A stretch of DNA of 64,000 nt from assembly GCF_048751585.1 (NCBI RefSeq), contig NZ_JAZHOB010000001.1:62001-126000 (forward strand), in the 5' to 3' direction. A program made the position numbers and the translations under genes. Below, in pieces: positions 46,266 to 55,505 of the stretch (position 1 is the first letter of the stretch; each line of letters starts with the position of its first letter). Source of the DNA: G025836975 sp048751585. GTDB lineage: Bacteria; Pseudomonadota; Gammaproteobacteria; Burkholderiales; Burkholderiaceae_B. The notes under the pieces are model-generated. The model made no database searches. It saw only the letters and a list, made by a program, of their open reading frames with translations, and was not told the origin of the DNA.

Positions 46266-49136
46266 TTATTTGGTCAGCATAAAGCTCTTGAACTTGGGCG
46301 CCAGCGCTTGCTCAAGCAGATTGCGCTGCTGTTCCTGGTGCTTGGCCAGGTAGCCCACCGCCGGCGAAGCCGAAGCGGCGCGGCCTGCATAGCCCAGCTT
46401 CTGACCTTCAGCCATATTCTCGTACAAATGATGCTGAATATAAAACCAGGGGCCCTGATTCTGAGGCTCGTCCTGAGTCCAGACCACTTCCTTGGCATTG
46501 ACGTACTTTTGCAATTCGGCCTGGAAAGCCTTGTGCGCAAAGGGATACAGCTGCTCGACGCGCAGGATGGCGACATCGTCGCGGCCGGCTTCCTTGCGGG
46601 CGTGAACGATGTCGTAATAGACCTTGCCCGAACACACCAGCACGCGCTTGACGCCCGCCGGATCGATGGACTCGTCCTGCTCGCCGATGACCGGCAGGAA
46701 CTGGCTGTTGGCCAGGTCGGCCAGCGGCGACGTGGCGTCCTTGTTGCGCAACAGCGACTTGGGCGTCAGGATGACCAGCGGCTTGCGGAAAGGCCGGATC
46801 ATCTGGCGGCGCAAGACGTGGAATATCTGCGCGCCATTGGTCGGCTGCACCACCTGGATATTGTTGTCGGCGCACAATTGCAGGAAGCGCTCGATGCGTG
46901 CCGAAGAGTGTTCCGGGCCCTGGCCTTCGTAGCCGTGCGGCAACATCATGGTCAGGCCGCACTGACGGCCCCATTTGGCCTCGCCCGACGTGATGAACTG
47001 GTCGATCACCACTTGCGCGCCGTTGACGAAATCGCCGAACTGGGCTTCCCAAATGGTCAGCGTGTTGGGCTCGGCCGAGGCATAGCCGTATTCAAAAGCC
47101 AGCACGGCCTCTTCGGACAATACCGAATCAATCACCGTGAACGGCGCCTGATTGTCGGATACGTTTTGCAGGGGAATATAGGTGCCGTCGTTCCAGCGCT
47201 CGCGCTTCTGGTCGTGCAATACCGCATGGCGGTGCGTAAAGGTACCGCGGCCGGAATCCTGTCCGGTGATGCGGATGGCATAGCCGCTGGCCACCAGCGT
47301 GGCGAACGCCAGATGCTCGCCCATGCCCCAGTCCAGGTTCTGTTCACCGCGCGCCATGTTACGACGGTCGTTGAGCAGCTTGTTGACCAGCGAATGAACC
47401 GTGAAGCCTTCCGGCACGGTCGTCAGCTTTTCGCCTATGCGGGTCAGTTCGGCCAGCGGTACGCCGGTATCGGCCTGGTCGGTCCATTTGGCGCCCAGGA
47501 AGGCTGACCAGTCGGTGGAATACTTGTTCTTGTAGTCGGTGAGGACGGGCTCGATGGTGCGCTGCCCGTCTTCCATGAGCTGACGATAGTCCTTGACGAG
47601 CTGGTCGGGTTCGCCCTCGGCCAGGATGCCCTGCGCCACCAGCTTGTCGGCGTAGACCTTGCGCGTGCCGGGGTGCTTGCCGATGCTCTTGTACATAAGA
47701 GGTTGGGTCAGCGAGGGGGTGTCCTGCTCGTTGTGGCCCAGCTTGCGGAAGCAGACAATGTCGACCACGACATCGTGATGGAACTTCATGCGGTAGTCGA
47801 GCGCCAGCTGAGTGACATACACGACGGCTTCGGGATCGTCGCCGTTAACGTGGAAAACCGGGGCTTCGATCATCTTGACCACGTCGGTGCAATACAGCGT
47901 GGAGCGGGTATCGCGCGGATCGGAAGTGGTAAAGCCGATTTGGTTGTTGATGACGATGTGCAGCGTGCCGCCGGTGCCGTAACCGCGCGTTTGCGCCATG
48001 TTAAGGGTTTCCATGACCACGCCCTGCCCAGCAAAAGCGGCATCGCCGTGAACCAGCACGGGCAATACTTGCAGGCCGTCCTCGTCATTGCGGCGGTCCT
48101 GGCGGGCGCGCACGCTGCCTTCGACCACGGGGTTGACGATTTCCAAGTGGGACGGATTGAATGCCAGCGACAAATGGATGGGGCCGCCGCGCGTGGACAG
48201 GTCGCTGGAGAAGCCGTTGTGGTACTTGACGTCGCCATCGGTCAGGCCTTCGGCGTGCTTGCCTTCGAACTCGGCGAACAGGTCGCCGGGCATCTTGCCC
48301 ATGATGTTCACCAGCATGTTCAGGCGGCCGCGGTGAGCCATGCCCACGACGATTTCCTGCACACCGTTGTCGCCGGCGTGGCCGACGACTTCGTCCATGG
48401 AGGCAATGAAGCTTTCGCCGCCTTCCAGCGAAAAGCGCTTCTGGCCCACGTACTTGGTATGCAGGAAGCGTTCCAGGCCTTCGGCCTCGGTGACTTGCTG
48501 CAAAATGTGCCGTTTGCGATCGGCCGAGAACGAGGGCACGCCCAGGGTGGACTCAAGGCGTTCTTGAATCCAGCGCTTGGCGGCCGGATCGGAGATATGC
48601 ATGAACTCGGCGCCCACGCTGCGGCAATACGTATCGCGCAAAGCCTTGAGCATGTCCCGCATGGTCATGGTGTCGGCTTTGGTGAAGTAGGTATTGGTGG
48701 CGGAATAGACCTGATCCAGATCGGCTTCGGCCAGGCCGTAGAAACTGGGGTCGAGTTCGGGAATGACGGGACGATCGTGGCGCTTCAACGGATCGAGTTC
48801 GGCGAAACGCGAACCCAGCGACCGGTATGCGGCGATGATCGATTGAACATATACTTGCTTACTGGCAATGGCCAGGTCGGGCTCTTGAGCCCGGGCTACA
48901 AAGGCGTTGGCCTTGGCCCGCTGCGCGAAAGACTCGACCACGGGGGCGTGAGCCTGGTCGCGGGTGATTTCGCGGCCGTCGGTGGCAGGCTGATGCTGAA
49001 GCTGGTCGAAATAAGTACGCCACTGGTCTGAAACAGAACCGGGATTATCGAGGTAGGACTCGTAGAGTTCCTCGACATATGGAGCGTTGCTACCAAACAG
49101 GTAAGAATTGGATAAAAGTTCTATTTCCGATGACAT
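46266..49136 (-). CDS. sucA: 2-oxoglutarate dehydrogenase E1 component
   Basis: A 956-residue thiamine-diphosphate E1. It has the N-terminal SNSYLFGSNAPYVEELYESYL segment that binds E2, catalytic-domain motifs (GMAHRGRLNMLVN, GDAAFAGQGVV and NNQIGFTTSDPRDTRSTLY), and the transketolase-like pyrimidine-binding part. It decarboxylates 2-oxoglutarate. It heads sucA-sucB-lpdA and is divergent from maeB. Confidence 0.97.
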   Translation of the reverse strand: MSSEIELLSNSYLFGSNAPYVEELYESYLDNPGSVSDQWRTYFDQLQHQPATDGREITRDQAHAPVVESFAQRAKANAFVARAQEPDLAIASKQVYVQSIIAAYRSLGSRFAELDPLKRHDRPVIPELDPSFYGLAEADLDQVYSATNTYFTKADTMTMRDMLKALRDTYCRSVGAEFMHISDPAAKRWIQERLESTLGVPSFSADRKRHILQQVTEAEGLERFLHTKYVGQKRFSLEGGESFIASMDEVVGHAGDNGVQEIVVGMAHRGRLNMLVNIMGKMPGDLFAEFEGKHAEGLTDGDVKYHNGFSSDLSTRGGPIHLSLAFNPSHLEIVNPVVEGSVRARQDRRNDEDGLQVLPVLVHGDAAFAGQGVVMETLNMAQTRGYGTGGTLHIVINNQIGFTTSDPRDTRSTLYCTDVVKMIEAPVFHVNGDDPEAVVYVTQLALDYRMKFHHDVVVDIVCFRKLGHNEQDTPSLTQPLMYKSIGKHPGTRKVYADKLVAQGILAEGEPDQLVKDYRQLMEDGQRTIEPVLTDYKNKYSTDWSAFLGAKWTDQADTGVPLAELTRIGEKLTTVPEGFTVHSLVNKLLNDRRNMARGEQNLDWGMGEHLAFATLVASGYAIRITGQDSGRGTFTHRHAVLHDQKRERWNDGTYIPLQNVSDNQAPFTVIDSVLSEEAVLAFEYGYASAEPNTLTIWEAQFGDFVNGAQVVIDQFITSGEAKWGRQCGLTMMLPHGYEGQGPEHSSARIERFLQLCADNNIQVVQPTNGAQIFHVLRRQMIRPFRKPLVILTPKSLLRNKDATSPLADLANSQFLPVIGEQDESIDPAGVKRVLVCSGKVYYDIVHARKEAGRDDVAILRVEQLYPFAHKAFQAELQKYVNAKEVVWTQDEPQNQGPWFYIQHHLYENMAEGQKLGYAGRAASASPAVGYLAKHQEQQRNLLEQALAPKFKSFMLTK

Positions 49137-49438
49137 ATATGCGCTTCACCTATCCGAGTGTCTCACTCGTTATGATGCAGGGAAAAACCTTCCGCGACAC
49201 GGCCAGACCGGTTAGCGGATAGCGGGGCAGAAGGCAACAGTACGACGCCTTAATAAGCCGTATTCATACTAGTATACCCTTGAAGCATAGGGCAACAAAC
49301 CCAAAGACGGGAATTGCATCCCAAAACCGGGAAAGCGTTGGCATTTACAAACACCTTGCATTTTTCCGCATCAAAACGGTCGCGTAAACGTTCAAGCACG
49401 GTTATCTTTTTCGTTTTTCATTTTTAGGAGCTACACCC
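49137..49438. promoter_or_regulatory. Divergent sucA / maeB promoter region
   Basis: A 302-bp AT-richer gap. For sucA (minus strand) TTGTTG (49298-49293) and TATACT (49276-49271), 16 bp apart, form a good sigma-70 candidate. The -10 overlaps the palindrome ATACTAGTAT. The maeB side has TTTTTAGGAGCTACACCC ahead of its ATG; I saw no convincing -35/-10 pair for it. Confidence 0.5.
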
Positions 49439-51736
49439 ATGGACGCCAACGCCGACCTTGCAAAACTGGCCCTGGACTATCACGCCTACCCTTCCCCGGG
49501 CAAGATTTCGGTCATGCCGACCAAACCGCTGGCCAACCAGGATGACCTGTCGCTGGCCTACTCGCCCGGGGTGGCCGTGGCCTGCATGGCCATCCACGCC
49601 GAGGGCGAAGACGCCGCGTCCATGTACACCTCCCGCTCCAATCTGGTCGGCGTGATCACCAACGGCACAGCCGTCCTGGGCCTGGGCAATATCGGCCCGC
49701 TCGCGGCCAAGCCCGTCATGGAAGGCAAAGGCTGCCTGTTCAAGAAGTTTGCCGGCATCGATGTCTTCGACATCGAATTGGCGGAAACCGACCCCGACAA
49801 GCTGGTGGACATCATCGCTGCGCTGGAACCCACCCTGGGCGGCGTCAACCTGGAAGACATCAAGGCACCGGAGTGCTTCTATATAGAGAAGAAGCTGCGC
49901 GAGCGCATGAAGATTCCGGTTTTCCATGACGACCAGCACGGCACGGCCATTATCTCGTCGGCCGCCATCCTGAACGGCCTGAAGGTCGTCAACAAGAAGA
50001 TCGGCGATGTGAAGCTGGTGTGCTCCGGCGCGGGCGCCGCGGCCATCGCCTGCCTGGACCTGCTGGTCCACCTGGGCCTGAAGCGCTCGAATATGTACGT
50101 GGTGGATTCACGCGGCGTCATACGCGTGGGGCGCGAAGAGAACATGGAGCCCAACAAGGCGCGCTATGCCCAGGAAACCGATGCCCGCACCTTGGCCGAC
50201 GTCTGCAAGGACGCCGATGTGTTCCTAGGCTGCTCGGCGCCCGGCGTGTTGACCGCCGACATGGTGAAAACCATGGGCCCCAACCCCTTGATTCTTGCCC
50301 TGGCCAACCCCGAGCCGGAAATCCGTCCTGAAGTCGCCAAGGCGGCCAGGCCCGACTGCATCATCGCGACCGGCCGGTCGGACTACCCCAACCAGGTCAA
50401 CAATGTACTGTGCTTCCCCTTCATATTCCGGGGAGCCATGGACGTCGGCGCCACGGTGATCAATGAGGAAATGAAGCTGGCCTGCGTCAAGGCCATTGCG
50501 GAGCTGGCCGAAGCCGAGCAGAACGACGAAGTGGCGCTGGCCTATGCGGGCCAGGAACTGGCCTTCGGCCCCGACTACATCATTCCCAAGCCTTTCGACC
50601 CGCGCCTGATCGTCAAGATTGCGCCGGCCGTGGCCGAAGCGGCCGCCCTTTCCGGCGTGGCCCGCCGTCCCATCCAGGACCTGGAGGCATACCGCCAGAA
50701 GCTCATGAGCCTGGTTTATCACACCGGCCAGTTGATGCGTCCACTGTTCATGCAGGCCAAGAGCGCGCCCAAGCGGGTCATCTATGCCGACGGCGAAGAC
50801 GAACGCGTGCTGCGCGCAGCCCAGACGGTGGTCGACGAGCAAATAGCAAACCCCATACTGATAGGCCGGCCTTCGGTCATCCAGATGCGTATCGAGAAGT
50901 TCGGCTTGCGTCTGGTGGTTGGAAAAGACGTAGATATCGTCGACCCTGAAGACGATGCACGCTTCAACGAAACCTGGGGTGCCTATTACAAGCTGAAGGG
51001 CCGCGACGGGGTCACGCCGGAAATCGCCAAGGCGATGGTGCGCAAGCATAATTCGCTGATCGGAGTCATGCTGCTGCAACGGGGCGATGCCGATGCGATG
51101 CTGTGCGGGGTCACCAGCCGCTTCGACAATCAGCTTAAGTATGTGCAAGAGGTCATTGGCCTGAAGTCCGGGGCGCAGACGTATGCGGCCATGAATGTGC
51201 TGATGCTGCCGACGCAAACTTTGTTTATCTGCGATACGCACGTAAACGAGGACCCGACGGCAGAGGAAATCGCAGACATGACGATACAGGCGGCGCAAGA
51301 GGTTCAGCGTTTCGGCGTGGTGCCCAAGGTGGCCCTGCTGTCGCATTCGAACTTCGGCAGCCGTTCCTCGGCGTCGTCACGCAAGATGGCCGAGGCCCGT
51401 CGCTTGATTTCAGAGCGCGCGCCCAATCTGGAAGTCGATGGCGAGATGCATGCTGATTCGGCCTTGTCGGAAAAAATCCGCCTGAAGTCCTTCCCGGATT
51501 CAACCCTGAAGGGTCCGGCAAATCTGCTGATCACGCCTAATCTGGATACGGGCAACATTACCTACAACATGCTGAAGATGACGGGCAGCAATGGCGTTGC
51601 GATGGGGCCTGTGCTGCTGGGCGCGGCGCGTCCGGTGCATATCCTGACGACGAGTTCGACGGTGCGGCGCATTGTGAACATGACGGCGCTGGCCGTTGTG
51701 GATGCGCAGCAGGAGGCTGGGCAGGTTCAGTTGTAA
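49439..51736 (+). CDS. maeB: NADP-dependent malic enzyme with phosphotransacetylase-like C domain
   Basis: A 765-residue fusion. Residues 1-430 are the malic enzyme (SPGVAVACMAI, FHDDQHGTAII and an NAD(P)-binding GAGAAAIACLDLL). Residues about 430-765 resemble phosphate acetyltransferase, which in MaeB is regulatory (acetyl-CoA inhibition) rather than catalytic. It converts malate to pyruvate and makes NADPH. AGGAG lies 9 bases before the ATG. It is divergent from sucA. Confidence 0.95.
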   Translation: MDANADLAKLALDYHAYPSPGKISVMPTKPLANQDDLSLAYSPGVAVACMAIHAEGEDAASMYTSRSNLVGVITNGTAVLGLGNIGPLAAKPVMEGKGCLFKKFAGIDVFDIELAETDPDKLVDIIAALEPTLGGVNLEDIKAPECFYIEKKLRERMKIPVFHDDQHGTAIISSAAILNGLKVVNKKIGDVKLVCSGAGAAAIACLDLLVHLGLKRSNMYVVDSRGVIRVGREENMEPNKARYAQETDARTLADVCKDADVFLGCSAPGVLTADMVKTMGPNPLILALANPEPEIRPEVAKAARPDCIIATGRSDYPNQVNNVLCFPFIFRGAMDVGATVINEEMKLACVKAIAELAEAEQNDEVALAYAGQELAFGPDYIIPKPFDPRLIVKIAPAVAEAAALSGVARRPIQDLEAYRQKLMSLVYHTGQLMRPLFMQAKSAPKRVIYADGEDERVLRAAQTVVDEQIANPILIGRPSVIQMRIEKFGLRLVVGKDVDIVDPEDDARFNETWGAYYKLKGRDGVTPEIAKAMVRKHNSLIGVMLLQRGDADAMLCGVTSRFDNQLKYVQEVIGLKSGAQTYAAMNVLMLPTQTLFICDTHVNEDPTAEEIADMTIQAAQEVQRFGVVPKVALLSHSNFGSRSSASSRKMAEARRLISERAPNLEVDGEMHADSALSEKIRLKSFPDSTLKGPANLLITPNLDTGNITYNMLKMTGSNGVAMGPVLLGAARPVHILTTSSTVRRIVNMTALAVVDAQQEAGQVQL

Positions 51737-51814
51737 TCCGGCGGCGTTCGACGCGCTTCTTCGATGTCGGAGTGAAGCGCGTCTGCCCTCCCGCCGGCTC
51801 TGCTTTTTTTGTTT

Positions 51815-51847
51815 ACGGGTGCCTGTTTATGACGGGCGCCCGTTTTC
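51815..51847 (+). terminator. Terminator of maeB
   Basis: ACGGGTGCC (51815-51823) pairs with GGCGCCCGT (51835-51843, one G-U pair) and is followed by TTTTC. Confidence 0.75.
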
Positions 51848-51955
51848 ATTTGCGGTGGCGTGCTGGTTCTATAGCGTCGAGATTTACTGATGTGCATCGC
51901 TGCCTTGACTCTGTTCTATTGGACGTGATGGACTGGCCTATCCGATTCTAAAAAC

Positions 51956-52183
51956 GGCCTGGTGGGCCGGCCTGGACCGGGCTGCGCCTCGCCGCGATCC
52001 CGGCTACGCCGGGATTTCCCGCCTGAACGGTCTGGATTCGGGGTCGGGCGCGAACTCGCAAAAATCAGTCCCCCGGACTGATTTTGTGCTCAAACATGCG
52101 CGCCCTCTTACGCCCCCGATCCAGCCCGCCCACGCGGCGCGCTCAAGCTTGGCCCGGCCCAGGCCGGCCCACCACGCCTTTGC
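51956..52183 (-). repeat. Nested-palindrome repeat, copy C (divergent, inverted orientation)
   Basis: The outer stem pairs 51960-51982 with 52152-52174 (22 of 23 bases). Further stems lie inside, and the central hairpin 52061-52071 / 52075-52085 has perfect 11-bp arms and a 3-base loop. Read on the minus strand it begins GCAAAGGCG, contains TGTTTGAGCA before and TGCGAGTT after the central hairpin, and has a GGG loop, all as in copy A. Stem sequences differ but pairing is kept. Confidence 0.85.
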
Positions 52184-52304
52184 AGAAGATGATTGCAAGG
52201 CCTTCGAATAAGCACATCCGATTGAGCTCCTCTTCAAATACAGCATCATCAAACAAACGGCACCAAACAGAATCAGTTCCGAGATCGGGGTCGACACCCA
52301 TCAT
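52143..52304 (-). CDS. Possible small protein or gene remnant between palindromes A and C
   Basis: A 53-residue frame starting MMGVDPDLGTDSVWCRLF and continuing through FEEELNRMCLFEGLAIIF. AAGG lies 6 bases before the second ATG. The part between the repeats (52184-52304) looks protein-like and is less GC-rich than its surroundings. The last 13 residues are encoded by palindrome C. It may be the relic of a gene cut by the repeat, or a tiny cargo ORF. I do not recognise it. Confidence 0.35.
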   Translation of the reverse strand: MMGVDPDLGTDSVWCRLFDDAVFEEELNRMCLFEGLAIIFCKGVVGRPGPGQA

Positions 52305-52319
52305 CAGCCTTTGATGCAA

Positions 52320-52543
52320 AGGCGTCCTGGCGCGGGCCGGGGCCGGCGAATTCGGGAGCGTCGCGCTTCCGGCCGCTGGCGGGGAGGCAAGGCCGTGACT
52401 GTTTGAGCAACACGGGTGTTGGCAGCCCGGGGGGCTGCCAACGTTGCGAGTTTCACGGCCGCCCCGCCAGCGGCCGGAAACGCGAGTAGTCCCGGAACGG
52501 GACCGCGGACGGTGAGGAGGTCCCGGCCTGTGCCAGCACGCCT
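52320..52543 (+). repeat. Nested-palindrome repeat, copy A (224 bp)
   Basis: The outer stem pairs 52320-52338 with 52525-52543. The second stem includes CCGCTGGCGGGG and its partner (about 52373-52385 / 52462-52473). A third is GGCCGTGA/TCACGGCC, and the central hairpin is 52418-52428 / 52432-52442 with a GGG loop. It starts GCAAAGGCG (52316) and is the same length as copy B, with about a dozen differences in the 186-base core. It lies between the 3' ends of maeB and the DUF1127 gene. Confidence 0.92.
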
Positions 52544-52580
52544 GCCTCAAGAAAAATGAGCTAGAACCATGAGCCCATGG

Positions 52581-52793
52581 CTAAACACGATACTCACGCG
52601 CCCTATTGAACGGAACGCGGCGAATGACGTCCCCGCGAGTCAACCCGATGTCGCGCAGCATGCGCTCGTCCATCTCTTCCAGTTGAACCTGTTGCCTGCG
52701 TTCATCCAGCCACCGCAAGCACCTCGTCCACAAAGATTTCCGCTTCCATACGAAAGGGCGTAAAAGCACATAACCGATATCGGGCTGCATCAT
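52581..52793 (-). CDS. DUF1127 small basic protein
   Basis: A 70-residue protein ending with the DUF1127 motif LEEMDERMLRDIGLTRGDVIRRV. These short Arg-rich proteins are common in alpha- and betaproteobacteria; some bind RNA or affect phosphate, nitrogen and RNA metabolism in Rhizobiales. I chose the ATG at 52793, with GGAG 7 bases upstream; an earlier in-frame ATG at 52844 has no site. It is divergent from the ArsR-type regulator gene (142-bp gap). Confidence 0.85.
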   Translation of the reverse strand: MMQPDIGYVLLRPFVWKRKSLWTRCLRWLDERRQQVQLEEMDERMLRDIGLTRGDVIRRVPFNRAREYRV

Positions 52794-52935
52794 CGCTACA
52801 CTCCGGCATAAAAAATTGATACTTCCATGCCGAAAATTCTGCATCTGATAAACACCCGATTGCTACGGGCTGGGCCGTAGCATCGCCGGGCATGCCGGTG
52901 CTACGATGACCCAAGCCTTCGCACAGGAAACGCTC

Positions 52936-53661
52936 ATGCTCAGCACCTCATCATTTGCCGAAACAGCCGCCCTGATGGGCGACCTGGCACGCGCGAACAT
53001 GATGGCCGCGCTTATGGATGGGCGCGCCCTGACAGCGACCGAACTTGCGCGGGTTGCCGGAATCACACCGCAAACCGCAAGCGGACACCTGGCGCTGCTG
53101 ACCGACGCCGGCCTGCTGGCTATGGAACGACAGGGCCGGCACCGTTACCACCGACTGGCCTCACCCGCCGTCGCGAGGATGATAGAAAGCATCATGTCGG
53201 TGGCCGGCGACCTTGATGGGCCCGGCCGGGCCGGACGAAAGAAGTCGGTGGTGACCGGCCCACGCGACCAGGCCTTGCGGTACGCCCGCACGTGCTATGA
53301 CCACCTGGCCGGCCAAATTGCGGTGACGATGACGGACCGGATGGCCGAACGCGGCCAGATTGAATTCACCGCGGACGGCGGCGTCCTGACCGCCGACGGC
53401 ATCCGATTCCTGAACGGCCTGGGCGTAGACTTGGACGCCGTACTGGCCGGCACAGGGGGCCGGGACAGCGGCAGGACGTTCTGCCGCCCCTGCCTGGACT
53501 GGAGCGAACGGCGCCCTCATATCGCGGGCGCCGTCGGAAAAGCCTTATGCCTATGCTGCTTGGACCGTGGCTGGATACGCCGCCTGGACGGCACGCGGGC
53601 GGTGGCCTTCACCCCGGCCGGACATGCAATGCTGGGGCAGGCCTTCAATATCACCGCCTAG
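52936..53661 (+). CDS. ArsR-type winged-helix transcriptional regulator
   Basis: A 241-residue protein. The N-terminal helix-turn-helix has the ArsR form (LARANMMAALMDGRALTATELARVAGITPQTASGHLALLTDAGLL). The C-terminal half holds CRPCLDWSERRPHIAGAVGKALC, seen in a long ArsR-like subgroup. The cysteines could bind metal or sense redox. CAGGAAA lies 8 bases before the ATG at 52936; the frame opens ten codons earlier without a site. Its target is unknown; the divergent DUF1127 gene and the downstream permease are candidates. Confidence 0.85.
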   Translation: MLSTSSFAETAALMGDLARANMMAALMDGRALTATELARVAGITPQTASGHLALLTDAGLLAMERQGRHRYHRLASPAVARMIESIMSVAGDLDGPGRAGRKKSVVTGPRDQALRYARTCYDHLAGQIAVTMTDRMAERGQIEFTADGGVLTADGIRFLNGLGVDLDAVLAGTGGRDSGRTFCRPCLDWSERRPHIAGAVGKALCLCCLDRGWIRRLDGTRAVAFTPAGHAMLGQAFNITA

Positions 53662-53709
53662 GAAGCGCGGAATAGCCGACAAGGAAATCCGGCATCCGAC
53701 ACCCGGCAA

Positions 53710-54477
53710 TCAGAAGAGCAGGCCCTTCGCCGCCAAGTAGACACCCACGATGAGCAGGCTGACCAGAAAACAGCGGCGAAAAGTGGCGGGCGGGAGCGAC
53801 TGGCGCAGGCGCTGGCCAACTCCCATTCCAATCAAGGCGGGCACCAGCATGATCAGCGATGCCCCAACAGCGCCCAGCGTATAACTGTCGTTCAGCCACA
53901 AGCCGGCGGCCAGGGCCACCGTCGAAACGGTGAAGGATATGCCCATGGCCTGGATCAGCTCATCCCTGGCCAGTCCCAGCGACTGAAGGTAGGGCACGGC
54001 GGGCACCACGAACACGCCGGTCGCCGCCGTTATGAAACCGGTCAAGGCTCCGATCGCCGGACCCAGCCAGCCTTCCGTGCGCGCGGGTATGGTCAGCGGA
54101 TGGCCGAACAGCGTCCAGAGGGAATAAGCGACCAGCGCCACCCCCAGCGATACGGCGGCCCAGGCGCCAGCCGGGGCACCCAGTATCATGGCGCCCGCCA
54201 GCGTCCCGGCGGCAACGCCCGCCTGCATGCCGCCTATGCGTCGCAGCATGGGCAGCAGGCTGTGAACGGGGCGCGTCTGCCAGACGTTGGTGACCAGCGA
54301 GGGAATCACCAGCAAGGCGGCCGCTTGCGCCGGAAGCATGAAGATCGAGAGCAAGGCCATCGAGATGGTGGGCAGGCCCAGGCCCACTACGCCTTTGACC
54401 AATCCTGCCAGCACGAATACCGCCACAATCAGGCCGAAGACACCCGGCGTGTAGCCGGCAAGCAGTTCAGTCAACAT
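53710..54477 (-). CDS. TauE/SafE-family permease (putative sulfite/organosulfonate exporter)
   Basis: A 255-residue protein with seven to eight membrane helices and two TauE/SafE repeats (VLAGLVKGVVGLGLPTISMALL and ALTGFITAATGVFVVPAVPYL). The family exports sulfite, sulfoacetate or other small anions. GGAG lies 8 bases before the ATG at 54477. It is divergent from a LysR gene, which probably regulates it. Confidence 0.88.
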   Translation of the reverse strand: MLTELLAGYTPGVFGLIVAVFVLAGLVKGVVGLGLPTISMALLSIFMLPAQAAALLVIPSLVTNVWQTRPVHSLLPMLRRIGGMQAGVAAGTLAGAMILGAPAGAWAAVSLGVALVAYSLWTLFGHPLTIPARTEGWLGPAIGALTGFITAATGVFVVPAVPYLQSLGLARDELIQAMGISFTVSTVALAAGLWLNDSYTLGAVGASLIMLVPALIGMGVGQRLRQSLPPATFRRCFLVSLLIVGVYLAAKGLLF

Positions 54478-54562
54478 CAACGAGGCTCCGTGCAATAGTC
54501 AATATCCAGTACAGGCGCTATTCTGACCTCTAATCGACTTGCGGAAAATGCGGCTTTGTCTA

Positions 54563-54593
54563 AGCCAGGCTCAGGCTGAACCTTAGCCTGGCT
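54563..54593. promoter_or_regulatory. Inverted repeat between the permease and LysR genes, likely LysR operator
   Basis: AGCCAGGCT (54563-54571) and AGCCTGGCT (54585-54593) form a perfect 9-bp dyad with a 13-bp spacer in the 140-bp divergent gap, 25 bp before the lysR ATG. Position and symmetry fit LysR-type autoregulation. Confidence 0.6.
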
Positions 54594-54617
54594 GCATCGG
54601 CATGCTATGATTTTTTC

Positions 54618-55505
54618 ATGCGCTTCGACCTGACCGATCTGCGCCTGTTTCTGAACATCCATGAAACCGGCACCATCACAAAAGGCGCCCAGCGTTCGCA
54701 CATGACGCTGGCTTCGGCCAGTGAGCGCGTCAAAGGCATGGAAGAGAGCCTGGGGGTCGCCCTGCTGATCCGAGATCGGCGCGGCGTACAGCCGACGTCA
54801 GCAGGCCGCGCCTTGCTGCACCACGCCCGCGCCATGCTTCAGCAAATGGACCGCATGCGCGACGAGCTGGACCAGTACGGCAAGGGCCTGAAGGGGCATG
54901 TGCGCTTGCTGTGCAATACGGCGGCCCTAAGCGAATATCTGCCCGACATACTCAGCGATTTCCTGATCCAGAATCCGCAGATATCCATCGATCTCGAAGA
55001 GAAAATGAGCTATGACATCGCGGATGCGATACGCGTGGGCATCGCAGATATGGGAATCGTGGCGGACTCGGTGGATCTTCAAGGCCTGGAAACGCATGTT
55101 TTTCGCCCTGACCCGCTAGTCTTGATCGTGGCCAGAGACCATGAGCTGGCGCAACGCAAGTCCATAATCCTGGCCGAGTTGGCCGGCTATGATTTCGTGG
55201 GCCTGACGGAAGGCAGCGCTCTGCAGGATCACATCGCGCACCATGCCCGCCGCTCGGGCAAACAGCTGGGCTACCGGATACGCTTGCGCAGCATCGATGC
55301 GGTCTGCCGGATGGTGGGCCAGGGGGTGGGCATCGCGGTGGTACCCCGAGCGGCGGCTGTGCGCTGTGCGAAGCCGGCCCGCATCAAGCACATTGCATTG
55401 GCGGATGCCTGGGCATCCCGGGACCTGATGCTTTGCGTGCGTTCGGCGGATGAGCTGCCGGTGTATGTGCGGCAGATGATGGCGTTCATTCTGGCGGCGA
55501 AATAG
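54618..55505 (+). CDS. LysR-family transcriptional regulator
   Basis: A 295-residue protein with the N-terminal helix-turn-helix (DLRLFLNIHETGTITKGAQRSHMTLASASERVKGMEESLGVALL) and a LysR substrate-binding domain (about 90-290). It starts divergently from the TauE/SafE permease gene, its probable target. The ligand cannot be predicted. Confidence 0.93.
   Translation: MRFDLTDLRLFLNIHETGTITKGAQRSHMTLASASERVKGMEESLGVALLIRDRRGVQPTSAGRALLHHARAMLQQMDRMRDELDQYGKGLKGHVRLLCNTAALSEYLPDILSDFLIQNPQISIDLEEKMSYDIADAIRVGIADMGIVADSVDLQGLETHVFRPDPLVLIVARDHELAQRKSIILAELAGYDFVGLTEGSALQDHIAHHARRSGKQLGYRIRLRSIDAVCRMVGQGVGIAVVPRAAAVRCAKPARIKHIALADAWASRDLMLCVRSADELPVYVRQMMAFILAAK

Noticed and set aside
52143..52550. 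135-codon minus-strand frame, matched by an 89-codon frame at 56687-56953
   Set aside because: The shared residues are simply the translation of palindromes A and B. Frame conservation follows from DNA identity. Only the short part starting at 52304 was kept as a weak candidate.
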